A stretch of 39,100 nucleotides of DNA from a virus, in the IMG/VR virus record IMGVR_UViG_3300046467_000596, positions 1-39,100 of that record; one strand, 5' to 3'. The notes below the pieces were generated by a model. It saw nothing but the letters and a program-made list of their open reading frames with translations, made no database searches and was not told the origin of the DNA. The first letter of the stretch is position 1; each line of letters starts with the position of its first letter. This document shows, in pieces, positions 8,502-16,914 of this stretch. The position numbers and the translations under genes are program-made.

Positions 8502-8759
8502 ATGGGTTCTATATTTAGATTTGATTTAGATGAGCTTGTTGTAGACTCAGATGCGGATATTTCTGAGGCAACTGAAGTGTCTTTGCTGAATGTAATGCCT
8601 TATGTTGATGCTTGGCATTTTATAAATGAGTGGTTTGGTAAAGGTTTTGATATTGAATTGTTTACAGATAGGGACCTTAAGTTTAAAGATGTAACAGAGC
8701 GGTGGTTGCATGAGTGGGATATCCCTTACAACAAATTGATTTTTAGAAAGGATGTATAG
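8502..8759 (+). CDS. Small HAD-like phosphatase-type protein
   Basis: 85 aa; ATG 8502. HAD motif I is present as FDLDELVVDSD (7-17), although the usual DxDGT/V second half is modified. Motif II-like LFTDRD and the following TERWLHEWDIPYNKLIFRKD match HAD polynucleotide-phosphatase/acid-phosphatase proteins. The family transfers phosphoryl groups through the first Asp. The protein is short and lacks an evident motif IV acidic pair, so activity is uncertain. It precedes dCMP deaminase. Confidence 0.55.
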   Translation: MGSIFRFDLDELVVDSDADISEATEVSLLNVMPYVDAWHFINEWFGKGFDIELFTDRDLKFKDVTERWLHEWDIPYNKLIFRKDV

Positions 8760-8761
8760 TT

Positions 8762-9256
8762 GTGGGTAGTGGTAATGTAGAAGGTGTGAATGCAAGGCCA
8801 GATTGGGATACCTATTTCTTCCAGATGGCAACTATGGTCGCTACTAGATCCACCTGTCCGTCTAGGGCGGTTGGATGTGTGGTTGTAGATATTGATACAA
8901 AGCATGTGTTGTCTACTGGTTATAATGGAGCGCCTAAAGGCACCGCTCATTGCGGTGAAGGATGTTTGACTAGGGAGTCTGGAAAAGGCTGGAGTAAGTG
9001 TAGAGCTGTTCATGCTGAGTTGAACGCTATTGTGAATGCTGCTAAGAATGGTGTAAGCACCGATGGTTGCAGGATGTATCTTACAACGACTCCTTGTGTA
9101 TTTTGTTCTAGAACTTTAATTAATGCTGGCGTGAAGGAAGTCTACGCTATGAGTAAATATTCTCATGAAGATGCTGTGAATCTTCTAAATGAAGGCGGTG
9201 TGGAAGTTAAGATTATATCTCCGGTAGAATTAACAGACTTGGTAAGGTTCGTATGA
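8762..9256 (+). CDS. dCMP/CMP deaminase (zinc-dependent)
   Basis: 164 aa, GTG start, GAAAGGA upstream. Catalytic zinc motif HAE (84-86) and PCVFC (111-115) are intact, and GYNGAPKGTAHC fits the substrate-binding loop of deoxycytidylate deaminases. The family converts dCMP to dUMP, feeding dTMP synthesis. Additional Cys/His at 63-80 (HCGEGC, SKC) could form the second structural zinc site of T4-type dCMP deaminases. It ends in an ATGA overlap with dnaE, so it is co-translated with the polymerase. No thymidylate synthase is in this window. Confidence 0.85.
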   Translation: MGSGNVEGVNARPDWDTYFFQMATMVATRSTCPSRAVGCVVVDIDTKHVLSTGYNGAPKGTAHCGEGCLTRESGKGWSKCRAVHAELNAIVNAAKNGVSTDGCRMYLTTTPCVFCSRTLINAGVKEVYAMSKYSHEDAVNLLNEGGVEVKIISPVELTDLVRFV

Positions 9257-12200
9257 GTGACTTTGTTCATTTACATGTTCATAGCGAGTATTCTCTACTG
9301 GATGGCATGTCTACGCCAGAAGAAATGGCGCGTGCCGCTTCTACTAATGGTCAAACTTCTATAGCTATTACTGATCATGGGAGTATGGCTGGTGTTTTAA
9401 AGTTTCAAGATGCTTGCAGGGGGCAAAACGTAAAGCCTATTTTTGGCATTGAGGCTTACTTTACGCCAAGGCTGTCGGATGACAAGCTGGACGCAAAGAC
9501 TGAGAGATTTCATTTAATTCTTTTAGCTAAGAATAATGATGGCTTAAAGAAGTTGTTTAGGCTTAACAAGGAAGCCTGGACTAAGGGTTTCTACTATAAG
9601 CCACGTATGGATTTTGGCATGTTGGAGGATATTGTTGGCAATGATATTATTGCTCTTTCTGGTTGTCGTGGTAGCTCTATTGCTAAAGCTATTGAGAATG
9701 ACGATAGTGATCGTGCTGAGAGATTGACTAAGAAGTTTATTGATATATTTGGTGATGACTTCTATTTTGAGATTCAGTCATGGAACCCTGAGAAAATAAA
9801 TAAGGGCCTTATAAGCTTAGCTGATGCCTATGGAAAAATCATAGTCCCCACTCTAGATTGTCATTATCCGTTTAAAAGTGATGCGGGCATAGAGGAAGTA
9901 CTGTTGACGGTGGCGCAGTATCCTTCCATGAGCGCTGCTGATAAAAGACATGCTGTTGAGCATAATGATTGTGCCACGCATTCTGGTATGGATATAATCA
10001 AGAAGATCAATACCTTGTATCCAGAAAGAAGGCTTAGGTTTGATGATATTCAGCCTTGGATTATGAATGCATCTGATGTAAAGGATATGTTTGTTAACTT
10101 GGGTTACGGTGCTGATTATTTAGAGAACACGCTTGAAGTGGCTGATAAATGCAATGCTGAATTGTCAACTAAGAATTCATTGTTGCCAAGGTATAATCCT
10201 AAGTTTGAATCCATTTGGTACTTACGTGAAATAGCGGAAATGTCTTTATCTAGCCTTGGATTGAATGGAGAGTATAAAGATCGTTTGACAGAAGAGTTGA
10301 CTATCATAGAGCAGACTGGGTTTGCGGACTATTTCTTAATCATTTGGGATCTTGTTAATTGGGCTAGAAATAACGATATAGGCGTAGGCCCTGGAAGAGG
10401 GTCTGTTGGTGGTTCTCTATTGGCATATTTGTTGGGCATTACTATTGTTGATCCGATAGAGCATGGTTTGTTATTTGCAAGGTTTATTAATCCTGATCGT
10501 AATGATTATCCTGATATTGATTTGGATTTTGAGGATAAGCGCAGGGGTGAAGTTAAGCAGTATCTTAAAGATAAGTGGGGAGAAGACCATGTGGCTTCTA
10601 TTTCTACTTTTGGAGTATATAAGGCTAAGTCTGCTGTTAAGGATGTAGCTAGAGTCTTTGGCGTAGATTATAAAGAGATCAATGGAATCACACAGTTGTT
10701 TGATTCACTTGATGAAATGAAGCGCAATAATAAAGTTCGTGAATTTTGTACGAAGTACGTGGACGTGCATCCAGTAGCGGAAAGACTGGAAGGCAGGGTG
10801 CGTAACGCTGGAATGCACGCAGCAGGCGTTGTAGTGTCCTCTAAGCCCCTGTGGCAGGTCTGCCCTATTGAATCCCGCAAAGAGTCCACAGCGGACTACA
10901 GAACGGATGTGACGGCGTTTGACATGGAGGATGCAGAGGAAGTAGGTCTAATCAAGATTGACATCCTTGGTCTCAAGATGGTGTCAGTGATTAAGGACTG
11001 CTTCAAGAAGATCCAGGAAACATATGGTTTAGATGATGATACTGTAAAGACTTTAGAGGAAGATTCACTAGCGTTAGATGAGCAGTTCGTTTATGAACAG
11101 TTTAATATAGCTGAGACTACAGGGGTGTTTCAGGCTGATGCGGCAGCATACAGGGGGCTGTTAGATAGGATGCCTTGTGAGAGTTTTGCTGATCTTGTTA
11201 TTTCTAACGCATTGGTTCGTCCCGGTGCTTTGTTGACGCAGGGGGACGAGTTCGTTAAGAGACGCAGCGGTTCAAAAAATGTTAAGTACAAGCATGCTGT
11301 GTTGGAACCGATTTTGAAGGAGACGTATGGGACGTTTATCTTTCAGGAGCAGTTGATGCAGGCTGTTGTGGCGTTGGCTGGGTTTACTTGGTCTGATGCG
11401 GATAAGTTGCGTAAGATTATTGGTAAGAAGCGTGATATTTTAGAGTTTGAGAAGTATCGTGATAAGTTTGTGGTTAATAATCTCATGGATGAGGATGATG
11501 CTCAGAAGATGTGGGATGATTTTGAGGTTGCGTCTTTGTATATGTTTAATAAGTCGCATGCTGTGTCGTATTCGATGTTGTCGTATCAGTCGATGTGGTT
11601 GAAGATTTTGTATCCTGTCGAGTTTTGTTGGGCTTTGTTGTATAACGAAACTAACAGGGAACGTATTACTACTTATTTGCTTGAGGCGAAGCGTTTAGAT
11701 ATTGAGATTGAGCCTCCTGATGTGAATTTGTCGGAGATGTTTTTCTCTGTGGATGGTGGTTCGATTAGGTTTGGTTTGTCTAATGTTGATGGCGTTGGTG
11801 TGGGGGCTATTGATGAAATTTTGACGAAGCGTCCTTTTGCGTCTTTGGAAGAGATGACTGGTCGTTGTGAGAAGAGGAAGTTGCGTAGTAATGTTTTGGA
11901 GAATTTGGATAAGATTGGTGCTTTGAGTTCGTTGGGTCATGTTTCTGACTTTGACCATAAGAAGTATTATATGCCTTTGTTGGGTTTTCCGATTGCCGAT
12001 GCGATAGATGATGGTGGTGATTTTACGCCGGCTTCTGAGATTGAGGATGACAATATTGCTATGCATTTTGTTAAGGCTGTTGTTCGGTCTGTGAAGCGGA
12101 CTCCTAATTATGTGAGGATTGAGTTTGAGGATCCTACTGGTTCGTTTACTGTGTTTGCGGATTTGGATAATGAGCTGAAGAAGCGTGATTATGTTAATGC

Positions 12201-12633
12201 TTTGGTTGGTGACAGGACGTTGCATTGTTATGCTGACGCTACTGAGACTGTCAATGAGGTTACTGATTTGATGGATATGGTGGCGTCTGGTTTGGATCAC
12301 GATCATGCTTGGTTGTATGATCACGATCTTGGAACTATGGGGGATGGTAAGGCTTTGGTTAAGGTGGTTAATGTTCGTGCCTTCAAGACAGCGAAGGGCA
12401 AGATGATGGCGAGTATGTATGTGTGGGATGGTAACGGTTTTCATAAGATTGTTATTTTCCCGTATTTGTATGGTCGTTATGCTCAGAAGCTGAGTAAGAT
12501 TGAAGGTAAGTGGGTGGCCGTTAAGCCCACCCCCATCTCTAAGGATGATGAGGGATATAAAATTGACGGCGCAGAAGCTATTATTGATATTAATGATTAT
12601 TGTAGGAGGATGAATATAAATGTTAGTGATTGA
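9253..12633 (+). CDS. dnaE: DNA polymerase III alpha subunit (family C, DnaE-type)
   Basis: 1126 aa, close to full bacterial length (about 1160). The N-terminal PHP domain begins HLHVHSEYSLLDG (7-18), with ITDHGS (39-44). The palm carries GPGRGSVGGS (379-388), catalytic acids in YPDIDLDF (419-426) and the third Asp in IKIDILGL (567-574). RNAGMHAAGVV (518-528) is also typical. Helix-hairpin-helix and OB-fold regions follow (about 850-1050). It is the phage replicative polymerase. Codon choice changes along the gene: nt 10740-11030 uses more C-ending codons and 11300-12400 is strongly G/T-rich. It overlaps the recA-like gene by 14 nt. Confidence 0.92.
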   Translation: MSDFVHLHVHSEYSLLDGMSTPEEMARAASTNGQTSIAITDHGSMAGVLKFQDACRGQNVKPIFGIEAYFTPRLSDDKLDAKTERFHLILLAKNNDGLKKLFRLNKEAWTKGFYYKPRMDFGMLEDIVGNDIIALSGCRGSSIAKAIENDDSDRAERLTKKFIDIFGDDFYFEIQSWNPEKINKGLISLADAYGKIIVPTLDCHYPFKSDAGIEEVLLTVAQYPSMSAADKRHAVEHNDCATHSGMDIIKKINTLYPERRLRFDDIQPWIMNASDVKDMFVNLGYGADYLENTLEVADKCNAELSTKNSLLPRYNPKFESIWYLREIAEMSLSSLGLNGEYKDRLTEELTIIEQTGFADYFLIIWDLVNWARNNDIGVGPGRGSVGGSLLAYLLGITIVDPIEHGLLFARFINPDRNDYPDIDLDFEDKRRGEVKQYLKDKWGEDHVASISTFGVYKAKSAVKDVARVFGVDYKEINGITQLFDSLDEMKRNNKVREFCTKYVDVHPVAERLEGRVRNAGMHAAGVVVSSKPLWQVCPIESRKESTADYRTDVTAFDMEDAEEVGLIKIDILGLKMVSVIKDCFKKIQETYGLDDDTVKTLEEDSLALDEQFVYEQFNIAETTGVFQADAAAYRGLLDRMPCESFADLVISNALVRPGALLTQGDEFVKRRSGSKNVKYKHAVLEPILKETYGTFIFQEQLMQAVVALAGFTWSDADKLRKIIGKKRDILEFEKYRDKFVVNNLMDEDDAQKMWDDFEVASLYMFNKSHAVSYSMLSYQSMWLKILYPVEFCWALLYNETNRERITTYLLEAKRLDIEIEPPDVNLSEMFFSVDGGSIRFGLSNVDGVGVGAIDEILTKRPFASLEEMTGRCEKRKLRSNVLENLDKIGALSSLGHVSDFDHKKYYMPLLGFPIADAIDDGGDFTPASEIEDDNIAMHFVKAVVRSVKRTPNYVRIEFEDPTGSFTVFADLDNELKKRDYVNALVGDRTLHCYADATETVNEVTDLMDMVASGLDHDHAWLYDHDLGTMGDGKALVKVVNVRAFKTAKGKMMASMYVWDGNGFHKIVIFPYLYGRYAQKLSKIEGKWVAVKPTPISKDDEGYKIDGAEAIIDINDYCRRMNINVSD

Positions 12634-13537
12634 TAAAAGAAAAGGCGATCACATGCCTGAGTATGAGGTTATTCCAACACCTTCGGTGGGTTTAAACCGA
12701 GCGTTGGGTGGAGGCCTGTATTCAGGTATGACGCATTTGCTGTGGGGTACGCCTTCAGCAGGTAAGACAACGATGTGTTATCACATTATTGCGGAGGCTC
12801 AGAAGAGAGGTTTTAGACCTGTCATTATTGATTCTGAGTTTTCATATAAGGATAAGTATGCTGAACAGTGTGGGGTTGATGTTAGTGATCCTATCATTGT
12901 GCAGGGTACGGTTATTGAGGATATACTTAAGACGATTACTCCGTTGTTGGAGGATAGGGATGAGAAGCACATCTATTTGGTGGATTCTCTGTCTAACTTG
13001 ATGAAGGATGAGTTTTATGCTAAGCCTGATGGCGGCAAGGCTTTGGGTCTTGCTGCTAGGTCGCAGGGGTATTTCCTTCAAAAGTTGGTTAACTATTTGC
13101 ATAAGGAACGCAACATGATGTTGTTTGTGTCTCATCAGATGGTAGATTTGAGTGGCATGTATCCGACTTTGCGTGGCAAGTATGGTAATACGGTGCATCA
13201 TAATATGCATAACATTATCAAACTGTTTTTGTCGATGTCTCAGGCTGAGATGGAGCGGGATAATGCGAGGATGATTACTTCTCAGAAGGTTGCTTGGAGT
13301 GTTGAGAAAACTAAGCAGCGTGCTTCTATTGGTACGTCGGGTCATTATTATGTTCTGCCTCAGGAGGGTGGTATTGATACGTTGCGTGAGTTGATTGATA
13401 TTGCTGTTGAGATGGAGATCATTGAACGTCGTGGTGCTTGGTTCTACTATGGTGAAGAGAAATGGAATGGTGCTGGTAATATCAATTTGTCTGATGTGCA
13501 GCATGGTGAAATTTCTTCTAAGGTGTTGGTAGGATGA
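12620..13537 (+). CDS. RecA-like recombinase / strand-exchange ATPase
   Basis: 305 aa; ATG 12620 with AGGAGG at 12604-12609. A second possible start (ATG 12653, MPEYEV) would drop 11 residues. Walker A is GTPSAGKT (43-50) and Walker B YLVDSLS (119-125). VIIDSEFSYKDKYAEQCG matches the RecA/UvsX region after Walker A, and FVSHQMV resembles the L1-flanking strand. The family forms filaments on ssDNA and pairs homologous strands. Shorter than host RecA, it lacks its C-terminal acidic domain. Downstream nuclease genes make a recombination cluster. Confidence 0.8.
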   Translation: MLVIDKRKGDHMPEYEVIPTPSVGLNRALGGGLYSGMTHLLWGTPSAGKTTMCYHIIAEAQKRGFRPVIIDSEFSYKDKYAEQCGVDVSDPIIVQGTVIEDILKTITPLLEDRDEKHIYLVDSLSNLMKDEFYAKPDGGKALGLAARSQGYFLQKLVNYLHKERNMMLFVSHQMVDLSGMYPTLRGKYGNTVHHNMHNIIKLFLSMSQAEMERDNARMITSQKVAWSVEKTKQRASIGTSGHYYVLPQEGGIDTLRELIDIAVEMEIIERRGAWFYYGEEKWNGAGNINLSDVQHGEISSKVLVG

Positions 13538-13833
13538 AGCGCACTGAGAAGGAAGAGATCAAAAAGGATGGCGCTAAGGCTGTAAAGAATTCTGGTCGTG
13601 GTATGAGGAAGGGTGATGCGATGAAAAACAATTTTCTTATTGATTATAAGCATTGTGGAAAGTCGCATACTGTTTCTCTTGCCAACTGGAAGAAGCATGC
13701 TAAGGATGCCTGGAATGAACATTATAAGCACCCTTTGCTTTGTTTGGTGCTTGGCGAGGACAGTGAACGTAAGTTGGCTGTAGTGGAGTGGTCTGTATTC
13801 ACAGAGTTGGTGAAGGGAAGCGATTATGAGTAA
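13534..13833 (+). CDS. PD-(D/E)XK-type small nuclease, Hjc-like Holliday junction resolvase candidate
   Basis: 99 aa, ATGA overlap with the RecA-like gene. The pattern S-G-R-G-x2-R-K-G-D (20-28), then FLIDYKHC with D37-Y38-K39, is the D...(D/E)xK core of archaeal Hjc/phage resolvase-like nucleases. SLANWKKHAKDAW and a hydrophobic strand (LAVVEWSVFTEL) follow. The position after a recombinase supports branch resolution. Without a profile search, generic PD-(D/E)XK is the safer level of assignment. Confidence 0.55.
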   Translation: MKRTEKEEIKKDGAKAVKNSGRGMRKGDAMKNNFLIDYKHCGKSHTVSLANWKKHAKDAWNEHYKHPLLCLVLGEDSERKLAVVEWSVFTELVKGSDYE

Positions 13834-14350
13834 GATCAAACTTAAGCGTTCTGCTTTTGTTCGTGATGGTGTGGGCGTCTTGCAACTCACAAAAGGATAT
13901 GAGACTATTATTGATCTTGATATGTTGCCTGTGCTGGGTGCTTATAACTGGTATGCCTCTTTTAGGGGGGAGGGGCAGGAGTATCCTTATGTTAAGAGAA
14001 TGATGGGACCCCGTGGCGAAAGTAAGACGATTTGGTTGCATAGAGAAGTGCTTAGGCTTCACGGCATCGATGTTCCAAAGGGGATGGTGACAGATCATAT
14101 AAACCGTGACCCTTTAGATAATCGATTTGAAAATCTTAGAGTGATAACGAATGCTATGAATGTAAGAAATAGTGATAGATGGGATAAATCTAGAGGCACC
14201 AGTTACCGCAATGATGCCTGGAGAAAGAAAAAGTACTACGCACGTATTAGAATTGGTAAGAAGCAAATTTCTTTAGGGTACTACCTTACTGAAGAAGAGG
14301 CTCACGAAGCATACATGAAGGAAGCAAAGAAAATTGGAAGGATGCTATGA
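13826..14350 (+). CDS. HNH endonuclease with AP2-type DNA-binding domain
   Basis: 174 aa, overlapping the previous gene by 8 nt. The N-terminal beta-region ends in WLHREVLRLHG. The HNH core is VTDHINRDPLDNRFENLRVIT (positions 88-108). An AP2/ERF-like domain closes the protein (about 121-170: RGTSYR, YYARIRIGKKQISLGYYLTEEEA). This HNH-AP2 architecture is typical of free-standing homing endonucleases. It interrupts an otherwise coherent recombination cluster, suggesting insertion. Confidence 0.82.
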   Translation: MSKIKLKRSAFVRDGVGVLQLTKGYETIIDLDMLPVLGAYNWYASFRGEGQEYPYVKRMMGPRGESKTIWLHREVLRLHGIDVPKGMVTDHINRDPLDNRFENLRVITNAMNVRNSDRWDKSRGTSYRNDAWRKKKYYARIRIGKKQISLGYYLTEEEAHEAYMKEAKKIGRML

Positions 14351-14667
14351 GTAAAGATGTTATATTATCATTAGATCAGATCAGATATGCTATGGGTGAT
14401 AAGGCTGAGGAATTCGTTGAGGTGATGCTCATTGTTGACGATATTATTGAGAACCCTAGCAGATATATTGGTATGCAGGCCGCAAAGTATGCTGCTGTTT
14501 TGGCTGCGTATAGGACTAAGGTGATTATTAAAGCACAAGCATATAAGAGGAATTCAACAATTATGTCAAATGAAGATAAGATTACCAAAGATATATGGTA
14601 TACTTTACATGAAGCGCTTGAGGAAAACATTAATACTCTCAAGCTTCTGGCTAGGAGTGCTACGTGA
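14347..14667 (+). CDS. Hypothetical helical protein upstream of Cas4-like nuclease
   Basis: 106 aa, mainly helical. A hydrophobic-to-basic segment runs YAAVLAAYRTKVIIKAQAYKR. ATGA overlap upstream and GTGA overlap with the Cas4-like nuclease gene downstream suggest co-translation. No family recognised; a nuclease accessory role is only contextual. Confidence 0.55.
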   Translation: MSKDVILSLDQIRYAMGDKAEEFVEVMLIVDDIIENPSRYIGMQAAKYAAVLAAYRTKVIIKAQAYKRNSTIMSNEDKITKDIWYTLHEALEENINTLKLLARSAT

Positions 14668-15395
14668 AATCTTTACAACGGTTGAAAATGGCTGACGTTC
14701 TCGATGAGAACGCTGAGTTGTCTTTAGAGGACAAACTGGTTAAGGCTGTAGACGATTATTTGGTTGATAAGAACAAAAATGACTTTAAGCGTGTAGATGG
14801 ATTCCATCCAAGTTACACAAACCAATGCGCTAGATATTGGGTGTACTTGTTCAGGGGTGTAGCTATTGAGCCTACTTTCACAGGTCATACATATAGGCTA
14901 TTTGATAATGGTCACGCTGTTCACGACAGGCTATATGATTACTTTAGGGATATGGGTATCTTGCTGGAGGAAGAGATTCCTTTGCAGCACAAGGATCCAC
15001 CTATTAGGGGCACTGCTGATGGTATCATCAATTGGGATGGGCGAAAGTTGATTGAACTTAAGTCTATTTCTATGGAGGGGTTCCATTACAGGTTGCTGCA
15101 CAATAAACCTAAGGATGATCATATCAGGCAGGCTCAGGTTTATATGAGATGTTTGGATCTGGATGATGGTTTTGTTATTTATGAGAATAAGAACAACCAG
15201 CAGATATTGCCTATCTACATGAAGCGGGATGACGTCTATATTGACAAGTTGTTTAAGAAGTGGTCTAAGTGGTATGATGCTTTTATAGATGATAAGCTAC
15301 CTCTTAGGCCTTATAAGATTACGTCAGCTAAATGCCAAAATTGTGATGCGAAAGCATTTTGTTGGGGTGATAGCGAAGAAGGTGTCAAACTCTAG
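14664..15395 (+). CDS. Cas4/RecB-like Fe-S PD-(D/E)XK exonuclease
   Basis: 243 aa, GTG start with TAGGAG upstream. The nuclease core is GTADGII (D119), IELKSIS (E131, K133) and a downstream Gln (RQAQVYM, Q156). Four Cys are placed as in Cas4/AddB: C55 near the N-terminus and C224-x2-C227-x5-C233 at the C-terminus, which would hold a [4Fe-4S] cluster. Cas4-like enzymes degrade DNA ends, giving ssDNA for recombination. No CRISPR array or other cas gene is present, so this is a phage recombination nuclease. Confidence 0.8.
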   Translation: MKSLQRLKMADVLDENAELSLEDKLVKAVDDYLVDKNKNDFKRVDGFHPSYTNQCARYWVYLFRGVAIEPTFTGHTYRLFDNGHAVHDRLYDYFRDMGILLEEEIPLQHKDPPIRGTADGIINWDGRKLIELKSISMEGFHYRLLHNKPKDDHIRQAQVYMRCLDLDDGFVIYENKNNQQILPIYMKRDDVYIDKLFKKWSKWYDAFIDDKLPLRPYKITSAKCQNCDAKAFCWGDSEEGVKL

Positions 15396-15687
15396 AGATT
15401 GCGCCAATCCAGCTTGCAAGAAGCCTTTTACGCCTAGAGTATATAATGCTATATATTGCAATGCTGAATGTCGTAAAATAATTACTAATCAAAAGGTATT
15501 GCAAAGATACTATGACAAAAAAGCTCGTTTTACTTCTCGTAGAATATGCCTAACTGATGAATGCAATGCTGTCTTGTCTAGATATAATCAAGAAGATATT
15601 TGTGAATCGTGCAAGAGAGAAAGGCTTGTTATGCGTTTAATTGGTTGGGGTTGGGATGAAAAAAGGGTTCGTAGTGACTTTGAATGA
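15382..15687 (+). CDS. Small Cys-rich double zinc-finger-like protein
   Basis: 101 aa from GTG 15382; an in-frame ATG at 15346 would lie deeper inside the Cas4-like gene. Two Cys clusters are visible: CANPACKKPFTPR..NAIYCNAECRK and, after a basic linker, ICLTDEC...EDICESCKR. Each resembles a zinc ribbon of four Cys. The C-terminus ends GWGWDEKRVRSDFE and overlaps the RuvC-like gene (ATGA). It probably binds DNA or partners of the recombination module; exact role unknown. Confidence 0.55.
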   Translation: MSNSRDCANPACKKPFTPRVYNAIYCNAECRKIITNQKVLQRYYDKKARFTSRRICLTDECNAVLSRYNQEDICESCKRERLVMRLIGWGWDEKRVRSDFE

Positions 15688-16286
15688 AGACATTGGGTAG
15701 TTTAAAAAATAAGAAAGTTCTTGGCATTGATCCCGCAACGCATTCTTTAGCTTGGGCTTTGTGCGAGATAGACAGTCAAGGCGATGTCGATATGCTTGAT
15801 TGTGGCAAAATAGAACTTATTAAACAGAAGGGGATGGAGGTTAAGATACAGGGCGTTGTGGAGAATCTCCCCAAGGTGATTACAGTGTCTAAGCCTGACG
15901 TAGCATACATTGAGCAAACAGTATACATTCAGAATTATCAAACATCCAGGGACCTCTCCTATATTGTTGGAGCATCTATGGCTACAGCTGCTTTACATAA
16001 GATTCCAATTGTGGAGGCATCGCCTTTGGTCTGGAAGACCCAAATAGGGTATAATAGAGTTACGAAGAAAGATATTCTCGCGTGGTCTGTGACTATGGGG
16101 GAGAAGGAAGCTAAGAAAAAAGCTTCTTATGAAAGAAAACATAGGGTCAGGCGCCTGTTAGCGGATAGAATTGGTTCATATCTTCTCGATATTGAGAAGT
16201 ATAATGACGATGAGATTGATGCTATCGGTATCGCCACATGGGGATGCCAAAAAGAAATTGAAAAAAATCTTGAAGGGGTCACCTGA
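15684..16286 (+). CDS. ruvC: RuvC-like Holliday junction resolvase (RNase H fold)
   Basis: 200 aa. RuvC signature acids are in order: D16 in VLGIDPATHS, E77 in VAYIEQ, and D176/D179 in NDDEIDAIGIA. SPLVWKTQIGYNRVTKKDI corresponds to the RuvC K-x-x-x-G-x-G-x-A-x-K region. A basic insertion (EAKKKASYERKHRVRRLLADR, about 140-160) precedes the last acids and is longer than in E. coli RuvC. The family cuts four-way junctions symmetrically. A second resolvase-like gene lies 2 kb upstream. Confidence 0.75.
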   Translation: MKTLGSLKNKKVLGIDPATHSLAWALCEIDSQGDVDMLDCGKIELIKQKGMEVKIQGVVENLPKVITVSKPDVAYIEQTVYIQNYQTSRDLSYIVGASMATAALHKIPIVEASPLVWKTQIGYNRVTKKDILAWSVTMGEKEAKKKASYERKHRVRRLLADRIGSYLLDIEKYNDDEIDAIGIATWGCQKEIEKNLEGVT

Positions 16287-16301
16287 TTCACTACTGCGGC
16301 G

Positions 16302-16310
16302 TGCTAAAAT
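16302..16310 (+). promoter_or_regulatory. Candidate extended -10 promoter element
   Basis: TGCTAAAAT (extended TGn plus TAAAAT) lies in the 50-nt gap between the RuvC-like gene and the gene at 16337. Similar GTGnTAnnAT elements occur at 19351 and 23093. No good -35 is placed 16-18 nt upstream. Expected start of transcription is about 16316, leaving a short leader that includes the AAGGAG site. Confidence 0.35.
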
Positions 16311-16336
16311 ACGTTGTATACAAAAAGGAGAACAAT

Positions 16337-16609
16337 ATGAGTGATAACGATAACGATAGCGTTAAAAAGGTTTATTCGTCAAAGGCCGCAGCGCCTGCTC
16401 CGAAGCCTTACGTAGCGCCTGTTCAGACATGGACGCATAATCATAATGCAAACGTAATTGGTTTGATGAGGGCGTCTTTAGAGCATGATCATGGTATGGC
16501 TGCCAATGATCTGCCTAATTCTGATGAATCAGTTATTGATGCTTGGGGCAAGGCTGTTACCAAGAATGGTACTTTCGCAAGCGCTTTAGCAGAACTGACA
16601 GGAGAGTAA
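16337..16609 (+). CDS. Small hypothetical protein with Pro/Ala-rich N-terminus
   Basis: 90 aa. ATG 16337 is preferred over upstream in-frame starts because AAGGAG lies at 16325-16330. Residues 1-35 are acidic then Ala/Pro-rich and probably disordered (AAAPAPKPYVAPVQTW). The rest is helical (NVIGLMRASLEHDHGM, ALAELTGE). Family not recognised. It may have its own promoter. Confidence 0.55.
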   Translation: MSDNDNDSVKKVYSSKAAAPAPKPYVAPVQTWTHNHNANVIGLMRASLEHDHGMAANDLPNSDESVIDAWGKAVTKNGTFASALAELTGE

Positions 16610-16614
16610 GTTAA

Positions 16615-16914
16615 ATGGCCAAAATGGAGCCTTATAAAGATAAGGGGTGGCTGTACGAGCATTATGTTAAGAAGCGGATGAAGCTAACAGATATCTGCAA
16701 AGTGCTTAAACAGACACATAACATTGAGGTCACTCCACAGGCGTTGTACAACTGGTGTAAGAAGTATGATCTGCTTAAGTTTAAAGGTAAAGGTAGGGTA
16801 CTTAAGGGCGTTTCTCAGAGAAGGCCTAAGTCACCTATGCAGGAAAGAGTAGAGCGTATGCAGCGTGAAAGACAGAAGGCGATTAGAGCGAGAAGAAAGA
16901 AACTGGGTAGATGA
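16615..16914 (+). CDS. Putative HTH DNA-binding protein
   Basis: 99 aa. Residues about 15-55 form a helix-turn-helix-like segment: YVKKRMKLTDICKVLK, then VTPQALYNWCKKYDL, as in homeodomain-like or transposase-type HTHs. The C-terminal half is very basic (RVLKGVSQRRPK ... RMQRERQKAIRARRKKLGR). It is probably a DNA-binding regulator. ATGA overlap with the next gene. Confidence 0.55.
   Translation: MAKMEPYKDKGWLYEHYVKKRMKLTDICKVLKQTHNIEVTPQALYNWCKKYDLLKFKGKGRVLKGVSQRRPKSPMQERVERMQRERQKAIRARRKKLGR

Noticed and set aside
11695-12444. 249-aa minus-strand ORF opposite dnaE
   Set aside because: It lies antisense to conserved DnaE sequence and is rich in Ile/Thr/Asn/His, as expected from the complement of G/T-biased codons.
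12842-13504. 220-aa minus-strand ORF opposite the RecA-like gene
   Set aside because: Same shadow effect of biased codons; the sense frame has Walker motifs.
14664-15395. Cas4-like gene as part of a CRISPR system
   Set aside because: No repeat-spacer array and no cas1, cas2 or effector gene is visible; the neighbours are phage recombination genes.
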